From the NCBI RefSeq assembly GCF_900547205.1, contig NZ_URFY01000017.1, positions 1 through 64,000 on the forward strand: a stretch of DNA of 64,000 nt, written 5' to 3'. Each line of letters opens with the position of its first letter. The stretch's first letter is position 1. This DNA comes from an uncultured Bacteroides sp. (GTDB lineage: Bacteria > Bacteroidota > Bacteroidia > Bacteroidales > Bacteroidaceae). The position numbers and the translations under genes are program-made. The notes beneath the pieces were generated by a model. The model searched no databases. It saw only the letters and a list, made by a program, of their open reading frames with translations, and had not been told where the DNA came from. Below are positions 23,853-33,354 of this stretch, in pieces.

Positions 23853-25082
23853 ATGACGATAAGTATAAATAAGCACATTAATATGTGCAACATCTTTATC
23901 CTTGCATATTGTGGTCGTGTAGCAATTACAGCTTACGAGGCAAATAGATACTCGGCTCTATTGTTGGGAGTTGTAATTGCTATATCTTTATATTATTTCA
24001 TCTATGCTAATCGATATTATCATCTGCCAAAATTTATGAAGATACTCAATGTGCTTATTTGTATATTAAGCATATACGGTATATTTCATATCATGTTCGA
24101 TCCTCCAGTGAAAGACATTTCCGGAAATTTGGAAAATAAATCCTTATATCTTCAGACGGCGCTTGAATCGCTGCTTCCCATATATGCTTTTTATGTATTT
24201 ACACGCAAAGGGCAATTGACTTTAGAGAAGATAAAATTCTTGATACCTTTTTTTATCGCGTTGAGCATATTTCAATTCACGCAGATGCATCAGAAACGCC
24301 TTCTACTTGCTATCCTTAAAGGATCTTCACAGGAGGAGTTTACTAATAACACCGGATATATATTTGTTTCATTGTTACCGCTTTTAGCTCTTCCTTTCAA
24401 GCGAAAGTGGCTGCAATATTTATTTTGGGGCATCTGTATTGTATATGTGCTGATAGCGGTAAAACGAGGAGCTATTTTGATTACAGGTATTAGTGTGATT
24501 TTCTTCCTTTGGTATTCAATGAAAACTGCTTCATTAAAGAACAAATGGAAAATAGTGATGCTTTCGGTTGTGTTACTTGCCGTTGGATGTCTCGCTTTAA
24601 TGAAGCAGTTGGAAAGTAGTACATATTTTCAAAATCGTTTAGAATCGACGCGCAAAGGTGATCTTAATGGCAGAGAAATGGTATATACTCCTATAATAAA
24701 CAATTTTTTCGATGATACGGGAATAGTTGGTGTACTCATTGGCAAAGGTGCCAATAGTACTATTCCCATCACAGGTTTCAGGGCTCATAATGACTGGTTA
24801 CAGTTTCTCTCCGACCAAGGTATTTTAGGAGTGATATTATATTTGATTTACTTCATTTGTTTATACCATCTCTGGAAGAGAAATAAAAAGGATCAGGTTG
24901 TGGGTATTACAATAGGATTATTTTTTCTCATCAATTTCCTCCGTACTTTATTCTCCATGTCGTATGCAGACTATAGTATGTATGCTACTATGGCCATAGG
25001 ATATAGTGTAGCCTATTTGGATAATAAAAAAATCAATAAAAATATTTGTTATGAAAATTGCAATACATTATCGGAAAGATAG
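23853..25082 (+). CDS. Wzy-like O-antigen/capsule polymerase
   Basis: 409 aa, about ten to twelve membrane helices, with a large hydrophilic loop containing RAHNDWLQFLSDQGILGV, the short signature shared by Wzy polymerases and WaaL ligases. It probably joins repeat units on the periplasmic side. Its 3' end overlaps the ATP-grasp gene by 32 nt. Sequence is AT-rich and weakly conserved, as usual for Wzy. Polymerase rather than ligase follows from the capsule context. Confidence 0.8.
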   Translation: MTISINKHINMCNIFILAYCGRVAITAYEANRYSALLLGVVIAISLYYFIYANRYYHLPKFMKILNVLICILSIYGIFHIMFDPPVKDISGNLENKSLYLQTALESLLPIYAFYVFTRKGQLTLEKIKFLIPFFIALSIFQFTQMHQKRLLLAILKGSSQEEFTNNTGYIFVSLLPLLALPFKRKWLQYLFWGICIVYVLIAVKRGAILITGISVIFFLWYSMKTASLKNKWKIVMLSVVLLAVGCLALMKQLESSTYFQNRLESTRKGDLNGREMVYTPIINNFFDDTGIVGVLIGKGANSTIPITGFRAHNDWLQFLSDQGILGVILYLIYFICLYHLWKRNKKDQVVGITIGLFFLINFLRTLFSMSYADYSMYATMAIGYSVAYLDNKKINKNICYENCNTLSER

Positions 25083-26070
25083 TTTTAGCGATCGATGGAT
25101 TTCGTATTGTGAAAAAAGCAGAATAGCATATAAGATAGTGGATGCTTATTCTTCCGATATTGTTAATCAAGTGAGCGACTGTGATGCCTTTATGTGGCAT
25201 CATCATCACACCAATCCAAAAGATGTTCTTTTTGCCCGTCAACTTTTGTTTTCTTTAGAGACGGCAGGAAAACGGGTTTTTCCGGATTCTCGTACTGTGT
25301 GGCATTTCGATGATAAGGTGGCACAAAAATATCTTTTAGAATCGATAGGTGCACCACTAGTTCCATCTTATGTCTTTTATGATAAAAAGGAGGCTATGGC
25401 ATGGGCTGATGCAACTTCTTTTCCTAAAGTATTTAAACTACGAGGCGGCTCAGGAAGTTCTAATGTAAAACTTGCCCGTACAAAATTGGATGCATTTAAG
25501 TATATTCGTAAGGTATTTGGTAAAGGATTTTTGCAGTCTCGCTTTACTGATTGTATCCACGAACAATATCGCAAGTATAAAGAAGGACTAATTTCCTACA
25601 TGAATTTTATTAATTATACTGTTGGACTTTTGTTTATTCGAAATTCTTTTGGCAATGCAATTCATCCGGAAAAAGGCTATGCCTACTTTCAAGATTTTAT
25701 TCCTCAAAATGACTTTGATATTCGTATATGCATCGTTGATAATAAAGCTTTTGCGATTAAACGATTTTGTAGGAAAGGAGATTTTCGTGCTTCAGGTAGC
25801 GGTCATATTTCTTATGCTAAAACTGATATCGACAAACAATGTGTAAGAATTGCATTTGATGTAGTTCAGAAGTTGCGGTGTCAAAGCATCGGTATCGACT
25901 TTATTTTTGATCAAGAAGGTAGTCCTCGTATTGTGGAACTGAGTTATGGCTTTACTGCTACAGGTTATGATAAGTGTGAGGGTTATTGGGATACGGATAT
26001 GAATTGGCATGGTGGCAGTCATTTTGATTTCTGTGGTTGGATGGTTGAAAATGTAATCAGGAATTTATGA
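25051..26070 (+). CDS. RimK-like ATP-grasp enzyme (capsule modification)
   Basis: 339 aa soluble protein. The N-terminal ~90 residues form a pre-ATP-grasp domain (KIAIHYRKDSFSDRWISYCE). The ATP-grasp fold follows: DDKVAQKYLLESIGAPLVPS, the Gly-rich loop KLRGGSGSSNVKL, and a C-terminal metal-binding segment IGIDFIFDQEGSPRIVELS, in which the usual E-x-N is E-x-S. Family knowledge: ATP-grasp enzymes form amide or other acyl bonds through an acyl-phosphate. Here it may ligate an amine or amino acid to a uronic acid carboxyl; this is inference. It overlaps the polymerase gene by 32 nt and the next gene by 4 nt. Confidence 0.72.
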   Translation: MKIAIHYRKDSFSDRWISYCEKSRIAYKIVDAYSSDIVNQVSDCDAFMWHHHHTNPKDVLFARQLLFSLETAGKRVFPDSRTVWHFDDKVAQKYLLESIGAPLVPSYVFYDKKEAMAWADATSFPKVFKLRGGSGSSNVKLARTKLDAFKYIRKVFGKGFLQSRFTDCIHEQYRKYKEGLISYMNFINYTVGLLFIRNSFGNAIHPEKGYAYFQDFIPQNDFDIRICIVDNKAFAIKRFCRKGDFRASGSGHISYAKTDIDKQCVRIAFDVVQKLRCQSIGIDFIFDQEGSPRIVELSYGFTATGYDKCEGYWDTDMNWHGGSHFDFCGWMVENVIRNL

Positions 26071-27143
26071 AAAAAGCACAAAGAATACTTATTTGGGATT
26101 CTTCAGTGTGTGATCTTCTGAATAACAGAGTTTTCGGAGGAATAGCTGTTCAACTCTATTTCTGGGCACAGATTTTTTCAGAACAGGGATGGAAAGTTTA
26201 TGCACTAACCAAACATCGGTCATATACAAATAATTTCATGGAATTCAAATTCATAAAACATTTTCGTGGCATTGATTTTATCTTTGAGTGGTTTTATATC
26301 ATCTTTTATATTTTGACAATAAAACCCGATGTTGTTATGGCGCGGGGTGCCAAACGGCATGTGCTTCCCCTTGCTGTATGTGGGAAGCTATTGGGGACTA
26401 AGGTTGTGTTTTTCGGGGCTAGTGACGCTAATTTCACACCGGGTAAAGAACTGTGTGGTAACAAGATAAATAAGAAACTTTATCAAAAGGGAATAAGGCT
26501 TCTTAAGTACATTGTTACTCAAAATTTATATCAAACTAGTACACTCAATGAGAATTACGCTAAGACATCATTACAAATGTATAATATTTGGGGTAAGACT
26601 GATGGATTTAAAACTGAATATTTTCGTCAATCTAGGTACGATGTTGTGTGGATAGCTAATTTCCGTAAGCTCAAACGGCCTGAATGGTTTGTGCATCTTG
26701 CAGAAGAAATCACTGAAGCATCTTTTGCCATAGCCGGATGCACCAGAGATAATGATTATTATGAGAATATGCGTATTCGGATGGAAAAAACAGCGAAAGG
26801 TGCGTTTTTGGGCGCCATACCGTTCTATGCTGCAAATGAATTGGTTCGACAGGCTAAAATCTTGGTTTGCACCTCTGAGTTTGAAGGTTTTCCTAATACT
26901 TTCCTTCAGGCATGGTCGAGCAATGTTCCGGTAGTATCCACAGTTGATCCCAGCAGAATAATTGAAAAGTACAATCTGGGGATTGTTGTTAGTAGCGAAC
27001 AAGGACTTCATGATGCTGTAAGAAAGTTGCTTTATGATACAAAGTTGTATAAAACGATGCAATCATGTATACAAGCATATTTTACCGAGAATCATTCGGC
27101 TATTATAGGATTCGAAAGATTAATTAATTATATAAAAGAATAG
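26067..27143 (+). CDS. Glycosyltransferase family 4
   Basis: 358 aa GT-B fold. The C-terminal donor-binding half has KILVCTSEFEGFPNTFLQAW with the E-x7-E-type motif (EGFPNTFLQAW, final acid changed) and NVPVVSTVDPSRII. The N-terminal half has VFGGIAVQLYFWAQIF, the usual acceptor-side Gly-rich loop. It adds one sugar to the lipid-linked repeat unit in the cytosol. Start overlaps the preceding stop by 4 nt (ATGA), and the next gene starts 1 nt after its stop. Confidence 0.82.
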   Translation: MKKAQRILIWDSSVCDLLNNRVFGGIAVQLYFWAQIFSEQGWKVYALTKHRSYTNNFMEFKFIKHFRGIDFIFEWFYIIFYILTIKPDVVMARGAKRHVLPLAVCGKLLGTKVVFFGASDANFTPGKELCGNKINKKLYQKGIRLLKYIVTQNLYQTSTLNENYAKTSLQMYNIWGKTDGFKTEYFRQSRYDVVWIANFRKLKRPEWFVHLAEEITEASFAIAGCTRDNDYYENMRIRMEKTAKGAFLGAIPFYAANELVRQAKILVCTSEFEGFPNTFLQAWSSNVPVVSTVDPSRIIEKYNLGIVVSSEQGLHDAVRKLLYDTKLYKTMQSCIQAYFTENHSAIIGFERLINYIKE

Positions 27144-27144
27144 T

Positions 27145-27684
27145 ATGAATATTCTGCAAAAAATAGTCCGTTTCTTCTTGCGTTATCTTGTGTCACCTGA
27201 ACACTATGCCAGATACATAGGGGTAAACATAGGCAAGAACTGTTTTATATTAACACGTGAATGGAGTTCAGAACCTTATCTTGTTACTGTTGGTAACAAC
27301 GTTCAGGTGACTAGTGGTGTGGCTATCCATACGCATGGAGGTGCAAATGCTATTCGTAAATTAAATCCAAAGTTTGATGTATTCGGAAAAGTAGTCATAA
27401 AAGATTGGGCGTACATAGGAGCTTTCTCGCAAATTATGCCAGGTGTTATTATCGGTGAGGGTGCTCTTGTTGCTGCTGGATCTGTTGTGACTAAATCGGT
27501 ACCTCCTTATACTGTGGTTGGAGGAAATCCGGCACGCTATATCTGTACGACTGATGAATATAAAAGTAAAAATGAGCATCTGAATATCAATACAAAAGGA
27601 ATACCTTCTAATGAGAAAAAAAAGATACTTTTAAAACTATCTGATGATAAATTCATTTGTAAGCCTTATATTAAAATAATATAG
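27145..27684 (+). CDS. Hexapeptide-repeat acyltransferase
   Basis: 179 aa left-handed beta-helix acyltransferase. Hexapeptide turns are visible (VTVGNNVQVTSGVAIHTHGG, then KDWAYIGAFSQIMPGVIIGE and GALVAAGSVVTKSVPPYTVV), ending GGNPARYI. Probably O- or N-acetylates a capsule sugar using acetyl-CoA. The catalytic His is likely in HTHGG. Spacing to the glycosyltransferase is 1 nt; the C-terminal 40 residues are Lys-rich. Confidence 0.85.
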   Translation: MNILQKIVRFFLRYLVSPEHYARYIGVNIGKNCFILTREWSSEPYLVTVGNNVQVTSGVAIHTHGGANAIRKLNPKFDVFGKVVIKDWAYIGAFSQIMPGVIIGEGALVAAGSVVTKSVPPYTVVGGNPARYICTTDEYKSKNEHLNINTKGIPSNEKKKILLKLSDDKFICKPYIKII

Positions 27685-27722
27685 TACCTTTTGTAATACG
27701 TTTGATTTAATTTATATTCAGG

Positions 27723-29195
27723 GTGGAAAATTTGACATCTAAGGTTGCAACCGCAACCAAGTGGTCAGCAATGGCTGAGGTGCTGGGAAAGCTTATAGCT
27801 CCCGTTTCTACTATGGTTTTGGCACGTGTTCTGACACCAGAAGCTTTTGGTGTAGTGGCTACGCTTACTATGATTATTTCATTTGCAGAGATATTTACTG
27901 ATGCGGGCTTTCAGCGCTATATCATTCAGCATGAGTTCGCAGATGAGAAAGATTATGAAGAATCGACAAATGTGGCTTTCTGGTCGAATCTGATAATGAG
28001 CTTAATGATATGGGGAGTGATATCCCTATTCGCGGCCCCCCTTGCTGCTTTAGTCGGAAATCCGGGACTTGGACATATACTTATTGTGTCATGTGTTTCT
28101 ATTCCCATTGCTGCACTCTCTAGTATCCAAATGGCGGTTTTCAAGCGTAAACTCGAATTTAAAGCGCTGTTTTATCGTCGGTTGGTAGCTGTCATTATCC
28201 CGTTAGTTGTCACCATTCCTTTGGCATTGTGGATGCGGTCATATTGGGCTCTCGTCATCGGTACTATAGTTGTCAATTTATCCAATGCGCTGATCTTGAC
28301 ATTGCAATCTCCTTGGAAGCCCAAACTATATTATAATAGAAAGAAACTAAGGAGTATGATCTCATTTAGCGTTTGGTCAATGTTCGATGCAATACTAATT
28401 TGGGCTACAAGCTATATAGAAATATTTTTTATAGGTGTCATGATGAGTGCATACTATTTAGGATTATATAAGACGTCTATAAGTACTGTCGGACAATTTA
28501 CATCATTAATCACTGCTGCTATATTACCGGTTATAATGCCTACACTATCTCTAATACAAAATGATCATGCTGCTATGCGTGAGATGTTACTTAAGTTGCA
28601 AAAGTATGTCAGCGTACTCTTGCTACCTATTGGATTCGGTATTTTTATGTTCAGTAAGTTTGTAACATATATATTACTTGGCAATCAATGGGATGAGGCT
28701 GTAGCATTCATTGGTATTTGGGCCTTAATGGAGGTTGTGACAATTGTTTTTTCAAGATTTTGCAGTAATATATATCCTGCTATCGGAAAACCTAAACTAT
28801 CTGTGGCTGTTCAGATTTTGCATTTGGTGGTTCTCATACCTGCTATTTTTATATCTATAAATTATGGGTTTACTGTTTTTTTTTATACACGTTCTCTGAT
28901 ACGATTACATTTAGTTATTGTCAATATGGCATTTGCATATTGGTGTATTAGAATGTCTCCATATAAAATGATTCTCAATGTCATGCCAGAGTTTTTAGCT
29001 TGTATAGTAATGTGTTACGTTGCATCGAGATTACTTACAATGAATGATGGCATTGAAATTTCCATTATATGGATTTTTATTTGTGCAGGTGTTTATTTAT
29101 GTATTTTATTGTTGTTCAAGAAAGAGAGAGCTATAATTAATTTAATGCTTGCAAAATTACTGATACCAATAAAATTAAGGTTAAGAATAAAATAA
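27723..29195 (+). CDS. Wzx-type flippase (polysaccharide transporter, MOP superfamily)
   Basis: 490 aa, about twelve to fourteen membrane helices. It starts with GTG at 27723 (ENLTSKVATATKWSAMAEVL), the only start that keeps the conserved first helix; the next ATG would remove it. The segment ARVLTPEAFGVVATLTMIIS is characteristic of Wzx/RfbX. It flips the undecaprenyl-linked repeat unit across the inner membrane before Wzy acts. Confidence 0.88.
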   Translation: MENLTSKVATATKWSAMAEVLGKLIAPVSTMVLARVLTPEAFGVVATLTMIISFAEIFTDAGFQRYIIQHEFADEKDYEESTNVAFWSNLIMSLMIWGVISLFAAPLAALVGNPGLGHILIVSCVSIPIAALSSIQMAVFKRKLEFKALFYRRLVAVIIPLVVTIPLALWMRSYWALVIGTIVVNLSNALILTLQSPWKPKLYYNRKKLRSMISFSVWSMFDAILIWATSYIEIFFIGVMMSAYYLGLYKTSISTVGQFTSLITAAILPVIMPTLSLIQNDHAAMREMLLKLQKYVSVLLLPIGFGIFMFSKFVTYILLGNQWDEAVAFIGIWALMEVVTIVFSRFCSNIYPAIGKPKLSVAVQILHLVVLIPAIFISINYGFTVFFYTRSLIRLHLVIVNMAFAYWCIRMSPYKMILNVMPEFLACIVMCYVASRLLTMNDGIEISIIWIFICAGVYLCILLLFKKERAIINLMLAKLLIPIKLRLRIK

Positions 29196-29204
29196 AATAT
29201 TAAT

Positions 29205-30329
29205 ATGAAAATTTTAATATCAGGCGATTTTGTTGAAAATTGTAGAATAGCAGAATTGTTTCAAACAAAAAGATATAAAGATGTTATGGGAGATATTTTG
29301 CCTTATACATCTGAGTCTGATTATTCAATTGTGAATTTGGAATGTCCTGTGGTAGATTCGGAGTCTGTTAAAGGAATAAATAAAACGGGACCCAATTTGA
29401 AAGGAACAAAAAATATATTAGAGGCGATGAAGTTTGCAGGTTATGATTGTGCAACCCTTGCTAATAATCATTTTAGAGATTATGGTGATGCTGGAGTAAA
29501 TTCGACATGTCTCTATTTGGAAAAATATGGAATAGATTATTGTGGAGGGGGACGCACGAAAGAAAAAGCAGAGGAAAATCTATATAAAAAAATTAATGGT
29601 GAAACTCTCGCTATTATTAATGTGTGCGAACATGAATGGTCTATAGCAGAGGACTCATGTGGTGGTTCTGCAGGAATCGATATTATAAAAATGTACAATC
29701 GTATACAGGAAGCAATGAAGCGTGCTGACTATACTTTGGTAATTGTCCACGGTGGTATAGAACTTTATAGTTATCCTACAATTAGAATGAAGAAATTATA
29801 TCGCTTCTTTATAGATAGTGGAGCTTCTGCTGTGATTAATCATCATCAACATTGTATATGTGGATATGAAGAATATAAGAAAGGTATTATATTCTATGGG
29901 TTGGGTAATTTTATCTTCGATTGTGGCGGTAGAAAAAATAACGGTTGGAACCGAGGTTATTCAGTTTTACTGTGTTTTGATGATGATATAAGTTACAAGA
30001 TAATACCACATGAACAATGCGCAGAAAAGCCTAAGCTAACCATTCTGGAAGATACAGAAGAAATAAAAAATGAGTTTCGTAAACTTAATAATGTATTGGC
30101 TGATGACGAATTTCTCAAAAGAAATTTCAGAGATTTAGTATCAAGGAGATTAATCTATTATGTGTCGGCTCTCGAACCTGATTTTCGTATATACAAAATA
30201 CTTCGTTGGCGTAAGTTTATTCCGTCTACATTGACGCGTTCTATGCTACTTAGATTATTCGCATATCTAAGGTGTGAGTCACACTATGATGTTATGATGG
30301 AAACTTTGAGAGTGAAGTTGTGGAAATAA
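29205..30329 (+). CDS. CapA-like calcineurin-fold protein
   Basis: 374 aa, no signal peptide. CapA/PGA_cap metallophosphatase-type motifs in order: ILISGDFV, YSIVNLECPVV, CATLANNHFRDYGDAG, TLVIVHGGIELYSYP and VINHHQHCICGYE. Metal-ligand Asp, Asn and His positions are present. Family knowledge: CapA/PgsA homologues occur in poly-gamma-glutamate systems and in many capsule loci, where their reaction is unclear. In this locus it sits between two ATP-grasp genes, which suggests a shared modification pathway. The gene is very AT-rich compared with the flanks. Confidence 0.8.
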   Translation: MKILISGDFVENCRIAELFQTKRYKDVMGDILPYTSESDYSIVNLECPVVDSESVKGINKTGPNLKGTKNILEAMKFAGYDCATLANNHFRDYGDAGVNSTCLYLEKYGIDYCGGGRTKEKAEENLYKKINGETLAIINVCEHEWSIAEDSCGGSAGIDIIKMYNRIQEAMKRADYTLVIVHGGIELYSYPTIRMKKLYRFFIDSGASAVINHHQHCICGYEEYKKGIIFYGLGNFIFDCGGRKNNGWNRGYSVLLCFDDDISYKIIPHEQCAEKPKLTILEDTEEIKNEFRKLNNVLADDEFLKRNFRDLVSRRLIYYVSALEPDFRIYKILRWRKFIPSTLTRSMLLRLFAYLRCESHYDVMMETLRVKLWK

Positions 30330-30388
30330 TCGCAATTTTGTAATAATCGGATTTTGAAATATGTTCATAAGGATCATAACTTTTTTCA

Positions 30389-31480
30389 ATGAAAAGAATA
30401 CTCTGTTTGATAGATACAATAGGATTTGGTGGTGGAGCAGAACGACAAATGGGAGGACTTGCCGGATTTCTGTATGCTCGCGGTTATGACATTACGCTGG
30501 CAACATATCATAAGCATGATTACAATCCGGTGCTTAAAAAGAAATATGGCATTGAATCTATCATAATTGATTGCGGTGACAGTTCTTGGAGTAAATTAAT
30601 ATCTGTGAAATCTTTTATAAAGAAAGGTAACTTTGATTTGGTGATTGCTTTTAAAGGTAACACGAACAGATTGGCATGTATGGTGAGAATACTTGGAGTG
30701 AGATTTAAACTTATTGTGTCTGATAGAACGACTATCCAATCCATAGGAATCAACGAGAAGGTGTCATCTTTCTTGTATAGATGGGCGGACATGGTTGTTG
30801 CAAATTCATATGCTCAAGGTAATATTCTAAAGAAAAATTTTCCGAATTTGGAGAACAAGGTTCAAGTGATCACTAACTTTACTGATATTGAAGAGTTTAA
30901 GCCCGTAAAAAATGTTGGATTATGCACCAAAACTATACGAATACTTTTGGTAGGTAGAATAGCTGGTTCTAAGAATATCATTAGGTTTATGAATGTTGTG
31001 AAACGTTTGAAGGACGAAAAAGTTCCTGTTGTATTTGATTGGTATGGAGCTAAATTTGCTATTAATAACGCTTACATAAATAGGGTAAAACTCCGCTATG
31101 AAGAATTGGGTATTGGTGATGTACTTCATTTTATGAAGGCAACTCAAAGTATAACTAAAGCTTATCAAACTTGCGATGTTTTCTGCCTTCCCTCTCTTTA
31201 TGAGGGTTATCCAAATGCGGTTTGCGAAGCAATGAGCTGTGGTAAGCCTGTATTGTGCAGTAACGTTTGTGATAATCCGCGTATTGTAGAAGACGGAATC
31301 AGCGGTCTCCTGTTTGATCCAAAGAATGAAGAAGATATGTATTTGAAGATTAAGATGGTGTGTGATTATTCATTAATGGAAAGAAATAGAATGGGAGATC
31401 AAGGACGTAGGATAGCTGAAGAAAAATTCTCGAAAACTGTATTTACAGATAAGTACATAAAACTTATAGAATCATTATAA
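30389..31480 (+). CDS. Glycosyltransferase family 4
   Basis: 363 aa GT-B enzyme. N-terminal Gly-rich loop TIGFGGGAERQMGGLA; donor-side motif CLPSLYEGYPNAVCEAMSCG with the E-x7-E pair, followed by KPVLCSN and NGLLF-like SGLLFDP. It resembles GalNAc/GlcNAc-type capsule transferases. The stop (TAA) shares its last A with the next start. One of four GT4 enzymes, which with the initiating transferase could build a repeat unit of about five sugars. Confidence 0.88.
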   Translation: MKRILCLIDTIGFGGGAERQMGGLAGFLYARGYDITLATYHKHDYNPVLKKKYGIESIIIDCGDSSWSKLISVKSFIKKGNFDLVIAFKGNTNRLACMVRILGVRFKLIVSDRTTIQSIGINEKVSSFLYRWADMVVANSYAQGNILKKNFPNLENKVQVITNFTDIEEFKPVKNVGLCTKTIRILLVGRIAGSKNIIRFMNVVKRLKDEKVPVVFDWYGAKFAINNAYINRVKLRYEELGIGDVLHFMKATQSITKAYQTCDVFCLPSLYEGYPNAVCEAMSCGKPVLCSNVCDNPRIVEDGISGLLFDPKNEEDMYLKIKMVCDYSLMERNRMGDQGRRIAEEKFSKTVFTDKYIKLIESL

Positions 31481-32583
31481 TGGCAATAAATATAGTGGTA
31501 ATTGGTGGTGGAAACCATCATAATACATTAGGGGTAATCAGATCATTAGGAAGAGAAGGCTATGGTGTTGATCTGATAACCATAAGGAACATTAGGAAGC
31601 ATTATGTTTCTTATAGTAAGTATGTCACAAGACATCATGCACTTGCGGATATTTCGGAGCTAATAGATTATCTGGAAAAACGGGAATGTGTCGAAACGAA
31701 AGAGATTGTTATTTCATGCTCAGATGCAGTAAGTGAACATCTTGGTCTTCATAGAAACAAATTGTCTGAAAGATACATTCTTCCCGGAGTACCGGAGGAG
31801 GGGAGAATAGTGGAGCTTATGGATAAAAAAACTATGATTAAGATGGTATCTGAAAGAGGTATTTTTGCTCCGGAGGTGTGGTGTATTCCTTTAGACATAA
31901 AGAAGGTTACATACCCTTGCATTACTAAGGTCAATATAAGTAGCCACGGTGGTAAGGCTGATATAGTTATTTGTAATTCTCAAGAAGAACTCGACATTTT
32001 TTTGCAGAATAAAGCTGATGAGGTATTTATTCAGAAGTTTATAATAAAGAAGGAAGAGGTACAATTTATCGGATGCTCTCTGAGAGCTGGTGAAGAAGTT
32101 ATTATCCCTGGAATGAGCAAGATTCTACGTTCTCAACCTAATACAAATACAGGCTTTTTGGAATATGGACCTGTAGATTCTTTTTATAATGACATTTTAG
32201 AAAGAAGTAGGCTTTATATTAAGGATTGTAGGTACTCAGGTTTATTTAGTATTGAATTTCTCAGAGACGAGGATGATAAAGTATATTTTCTTGAAATCAA
32301 TTTTCGCAATGATGGTAATGCCTATTGTGTTACTGCAGCAGGAGTCAATCTACCTTTAATATGGGTGAAAGCTAATCTTGGTATTGATTATAAGGGGGAT
32401 ATAAAGACTCCTTGCAGTATAGTTGTGATGCCTGAGTTTCAAGATTTCAAACTTGTTATTCAACGTCGAATATCATTGTGGCAGTGGACTAAGGATTGGA
32501 AGCGAACTAATGTGTTCTTAGAATATGCAAAGGATGACAAGAAGCCTTTCTTTAAATATTTGGCAGATAAATTTTTATGGTAA
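31480..32583 (+). CDS. ATP-grasp ligase (carbamoyl-phosphate-synthase-like)
   Basis: 367 aa. A pre-ATP-grasp domain starts AINIVVIGGGNHHNTLGVIR; the ATP-grasp part has LMDKKTMIKMVSERGIFAPE, PCITKVNISSHGGKADIVI and the metal-binding FSIEFLRDEDDKVYFLEINF with the intact E-x-N. Related proteins ligate amines to carboxylates in surface polysaccharide and peptide pathways. Second ATP-grasp gene of the locus; unlike the first it has all usual metal ligands. Overlaps the preceding gene by 1 nt and the deacetylase-like gene by 7 nt, so the pair is translationally coupled. Confidence 0.8.
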   Translation: MAINIVVIGGGNHHNTLGVIRSLGREGYGVDLITIRNIRKHYVSYSKYVTRHHALADISELIDYLEKRECVETKEIVISCSDAVSEHLGLHRNKLSERYILPGVPEEGRIVELMDKKTMIKMVSERGIFAPEVWCIPLDIKKVTYPCITKVNISSHGGKADIVICNSQEELDIFLQNKADEVFIQKFIIKKEEVQFIGCSLRAGEEVIIPGMSKILRSQPNTNTGFLEYGPVDSFYNDILERSRLYIKDCRYSGLFSIEFLRDEDDKVYFLEINFRNDGNAYCVTAAGVNLPLIWVKANLGIDYKGDIKTPCSIVVMPEFQDFKLVIQRRISLWQWTKDWKRTNVFLEYAKDDKKPFFKYLADKFLW

Positions 32584-33314
32584 GGAAGTATTTAATTAGG
32601 CTGGATGATGCATGTCCTACAATGGACAAAGCCAACTGGCAGAAGGCATTTGATATATTCGATAAATATGGAGTGAAACCTATGATAGGTATCATTCCTA
32701 ATAATTGCGATCCTATGCAGCAGGTGGATGAATCGGATCCTGATTTCTGGAATAAGGTGAGTAGGTGGATAGAAAAAGGATGGACTATAGCTCTGCATGG
32801 TTATAATCACTGTTACCTATCGAAGTGTGCAGGCATCAATCCTTTTTGGCGTAAGTCGGAGTTTGCAGGATTACCTTTGGAACAGCAGCGTGAGAAAATC
32901 CGTAATGGAATGGCCATACTTCATGAACATGGTATTGATACTAACTATTTTTTTGCTCCCAGCCATACAATGGATATGAATACACTGAAAGCGTTGAAGC
33001 AGGAATCTGATATTCGGATAGTGAGTGATGGCATTGCACTAAAACCTTATAAAATTGATGAGTTCACATTTATTCCGCAGATTGGTGGTCGTGATAGAGG
33101 TATGCCTATAGGAGGTTTGTACACTTTCTGCTATCATCCTTCTGCCATGAAGGATATATCGTTCTACAAAATGGAGGCATTCATAAAATCGTATAGGGAG
33201 CAGATTGTAAGTTTTGACAGTATAGACATATCTAATGCAAAGGAAAAAAAAGTATGTGAGGACATAATGCATACACTATTTTTTTTCCAACGCAGAGTGA
33301 GAGGTCTGTATTAA
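32577..33314 (+). CDS. DUF2334 polysaccharide-deacetylase-like protein
   Basis: 245 aa, no signal peptide. NodB/DUF2334-type fold: KYLIRLDDACPTM with the tandem Asp, then IALHGYNH with two His for the metal, and FFAPSHTMD further on. Family knowledge: such enzymes remove N-acetyl groups from sugars. It could free an amino group that one of the ATP-grasp ligases then uses. It overlaps the ATP-grasp gene by 7 nt, supporting a joint function. Deacetylation is inferred from fold. Confidence 0.78.
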   Translation: MVRKYLIRLDDACPTMDKANWQKAFDIFDKYGVKPMIGIIPNNCDPMQQVDESDPDFWNKVSRWIEKGWTIALHGYNHCYLSKCAGINPFWRKSEFAGLPLEQQREKIRNGMAILHEHGIDTNYFFAPSHTMDMNTLKALKQESDIRIVSDGIALKPYKIDEFTFIPQIGGRDRGMPIGGLYTFCYHPSAMKDISFYKMEAFIKSYREQIVSFDSIDISNAKEKKVCEDIMHTLFFFQRRVRGLY

Positions 33315-33354
33315 TAGTACATGGAAGATAAAAAGATAGAAGAACTCAGCGAAT

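Noticed and set aside
27723..27725. A later ATG start for the Wzx gene instead of GTG
   Set aside because: The next ATG removes part of the conserved N-terminal segment, so the GTG is kept.
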